Shown here: piece by piece, positions 63,370 to 64,000 of the stretch
Layout: every line of letters begins with the position of its first letter
How positions within the stretch are numbered: the first letter of the stretch is position 1
DNA from: an uncultured Collinsella sp.
GTDB lineage: Bacteria > Actinomycetota > Coriobacteriia > Coriobacteriales > Coriobacteriaceae
NCBI GenBank assembly: GCA_902493855.1
Contig: CABUQV010000007.1
Coordinates: 26,037 to 90,036 of the forward strand
Direction of reading: 5' to 3'
Length of the DNA: 64,000 bases
Made by a program: the position numbers and the translations under genes
Notes under the pieces: model-generated
What the model was told of the DNA's origin: nothing
Seen by the model: only the letters and a program-made list of their open reading frames with translations
Database searches by the model: none

Positions 63370-63837
63370 ATGGACGACCAAAACCAGAACAAAATGTTTA
63401 TGCCGACGCAGGGGGAAGATACTTCCACGCAGCCGCCACGGTTCCATCGCCCCCACATCTCGCAAGAGCCCATTAATGATCCGGAGCCCGAGTATGTGAT
63501 GAGAAATCGATATCAAACACTCGAGGATGCCCAAACAGGGCGTAAACATATGGGCGTCGCCTCGGGAGACCCTGTATATCTGAAAGACGCACCATTATCT
63601 AAAAACAGCGCAGCTAGTGATGAGCCGATGAAAGCATCCGCCACTCATCAACAAAGAGGTCCTCGACCAAAGCAAACCTTGACGCATTCGGCTCGCTATC
63701 TCGAAACGCCAAAACAGGGAAAATCAATCTTCGTTTCATCAAGTAAACGACGCAAGCAGCATCGACTGACAATCCTGCTTTTGATCATTGTGGCCATAGC
63801 AGTTGCCCTTGTTATTCGATTTATCTTCTTTAAATAA
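63370..63837 (+). CDS. Tail-anchored membrane protein, function unknown
   Basis: 155 aa. A hydrophilic, low-complexity N-terminal ~125 residues (rich in Gln, Pro, Ser, Lys; MDDQNQNKMFMPTQG) ends in a basic stretch (SSSKRRKQHR). One C-terminal helix follows (LTILLLIIVAIAVALVIRFIFF). Base composition is lower in GC than neighbours. AAGGGC precedes the ATG. No family recognised. Basic residues before the helix favour a cytoplasmic N-terminus. Confidence 0.75.
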   Translation: MDDQNQNKMFMPTQGEDTSTQPPRFHRPHISQEPINDPEPEYVMRNRYQTLEDAQTGRKHMGVASGDPVYLKDAPLSKNSAASDEPMKASATHQQRGPRPKQTLTHSARYLETPKQGKSIFVSSSKRRKQHRLTILLLIIVAIAVALVIRFIFFK

Positions 63838-63901
63838 AGGCTCAATACCAAAAACGATAAGATCGTCTGGTGTAATAGAGTCATTTACGCCCCATAAACG
63901 C

Positions 63902-63932
63902 AAAAAGGGGGAGGCCGCGAGGCCTCCCCCTT
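63902..63932 (-). terminator. Terminator of a transcript entering from the right
   Basis: Read leftward: AAGGGGGAGGCC-TCGC-GGCCTCCCCCTTTTT. Strong intrinsic terminator. Confidence 0.85.
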
Positions 63933-64000
63933 CTCAGTTCAAGCGTACGGCTCGGTGCCGTCCACCGGTCAGCGGCGCCCTGGCCTCCCACGGGCTGACC
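63933..64000 (-). ncRNA. 3' end of an RNA of unknown type (partial)
   Basis: Immediately before the terminator the minus strand folds into GGTCAGC / GCTGACC around CCGTGGGAGGCCAGGGCGCC, then ACGGC-ACCGA-GCCGT. There is no open frame. The GTGGGAGxCCAGGxCGCCGC pattern loosely recalls the 3' part of a 5S rRNA, but the match is too short to claim it. It could also be the 3' end of another stable RNA. Confidence 0.35.

Noticed and set aside
63933..64000. Firm call of 5S rRNA
   Set aside because: The loop E pattern expected in 5S (GAGAGTAGG) reads GAGGCCAGG, and too little of the gene is inside the window.

Overview
The window looks like chromosome of a high-GC, gut-type actinomycete of the class Coriobacteriia, most likely a Collinsella relative. 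This is judged from protein style (Coriobacteriia-like IlvE, FtsH, EF-G paralog, RlmKL), codon use and many short intergenic hairpins. I could run no search, so the genus is an inference. There is no prophage, insertion sequence or CRISPR array. Almost everything is core metabolism, transport and regulation.

Layout. 1-3.1 kb: a partial HAD hydrolase and a fused 23S rRNA methyltransferase (RlmKL) whose N-terminal catalytic half looks dead. 3.2-7.9 kb: a potassium locus (Kup transporter, a 64-aa membrane protein, a KdpD-like kinase lacking the Kdp sensor domain, a KdpE-like regulator). 8.1-12.7 kb: a nitroreductase, an LtaS-like sulfatase and a flavodoxin-like protein, with a large hairpin element and a nine-unit alternating repeat array between the last two. 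12.8-16.5 kb: a heterodimeric ABC exporter. 16.9-19.9 kb: SRP RNA, a TadA-glycerate kinase fusion, tRNA-Ser(UGA) and a TetR regulator. 20.1-24.1 kb: LemA, IlvE, a DedA protein and serine acetyltransferase. 24.2-28.4 kb: a MarR-regulated second heterodimeric ABC exporter with clear operator palindromes. 28.6-37.2 kb: small proteins, a nitroreductase, a PrpR-like regulator with a broken ATPase, a YeiH transporter, GntR, GlmS and LacI. 37.3-39.6 kb: a HAD phosphatase, LarE and a palindromic box array over a gene remnant. 39.6-47.1 kb: a sugar PTS operon (EIIA, split transketolase, transaldolase-like protein, GatZ/KbaZ-family protein, EIIBC) with a divergent LacI regulator. 47.2-50.4 kb: a secreted nuclease and a degenerate EF-G paralog. 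50.7-53.1 kb: an amino-acid ABC importer. 53.5-57.2 kb: an RNA m5U methyltransferase, a PHP phosphatase and an aminotransferase. 57.3-62.6 kb: ftsH-hpt-tilS and a convergent WalJ-like hydrolase. 62.7-64 kb: Hsp20, a small membrane protein and the 3' end of a terminated RNA entering from the right.

The most unusual content is intergenic. Several families of inverted-repeat elements recur, many placed directly after stop codons, with a conserved core and different but self-complementary arms. The best are two ~135-bp elements (11470-11600 and 53213-53351) sharing a ~70-nt core whose inner stem covaries, the alternating array at 11683-11950, and the TCTCTCTAA palindrome cluster at 39279-39450.

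Starts were chosen by ribosome-binding site and domain fit. Where two starts compete this is stated.
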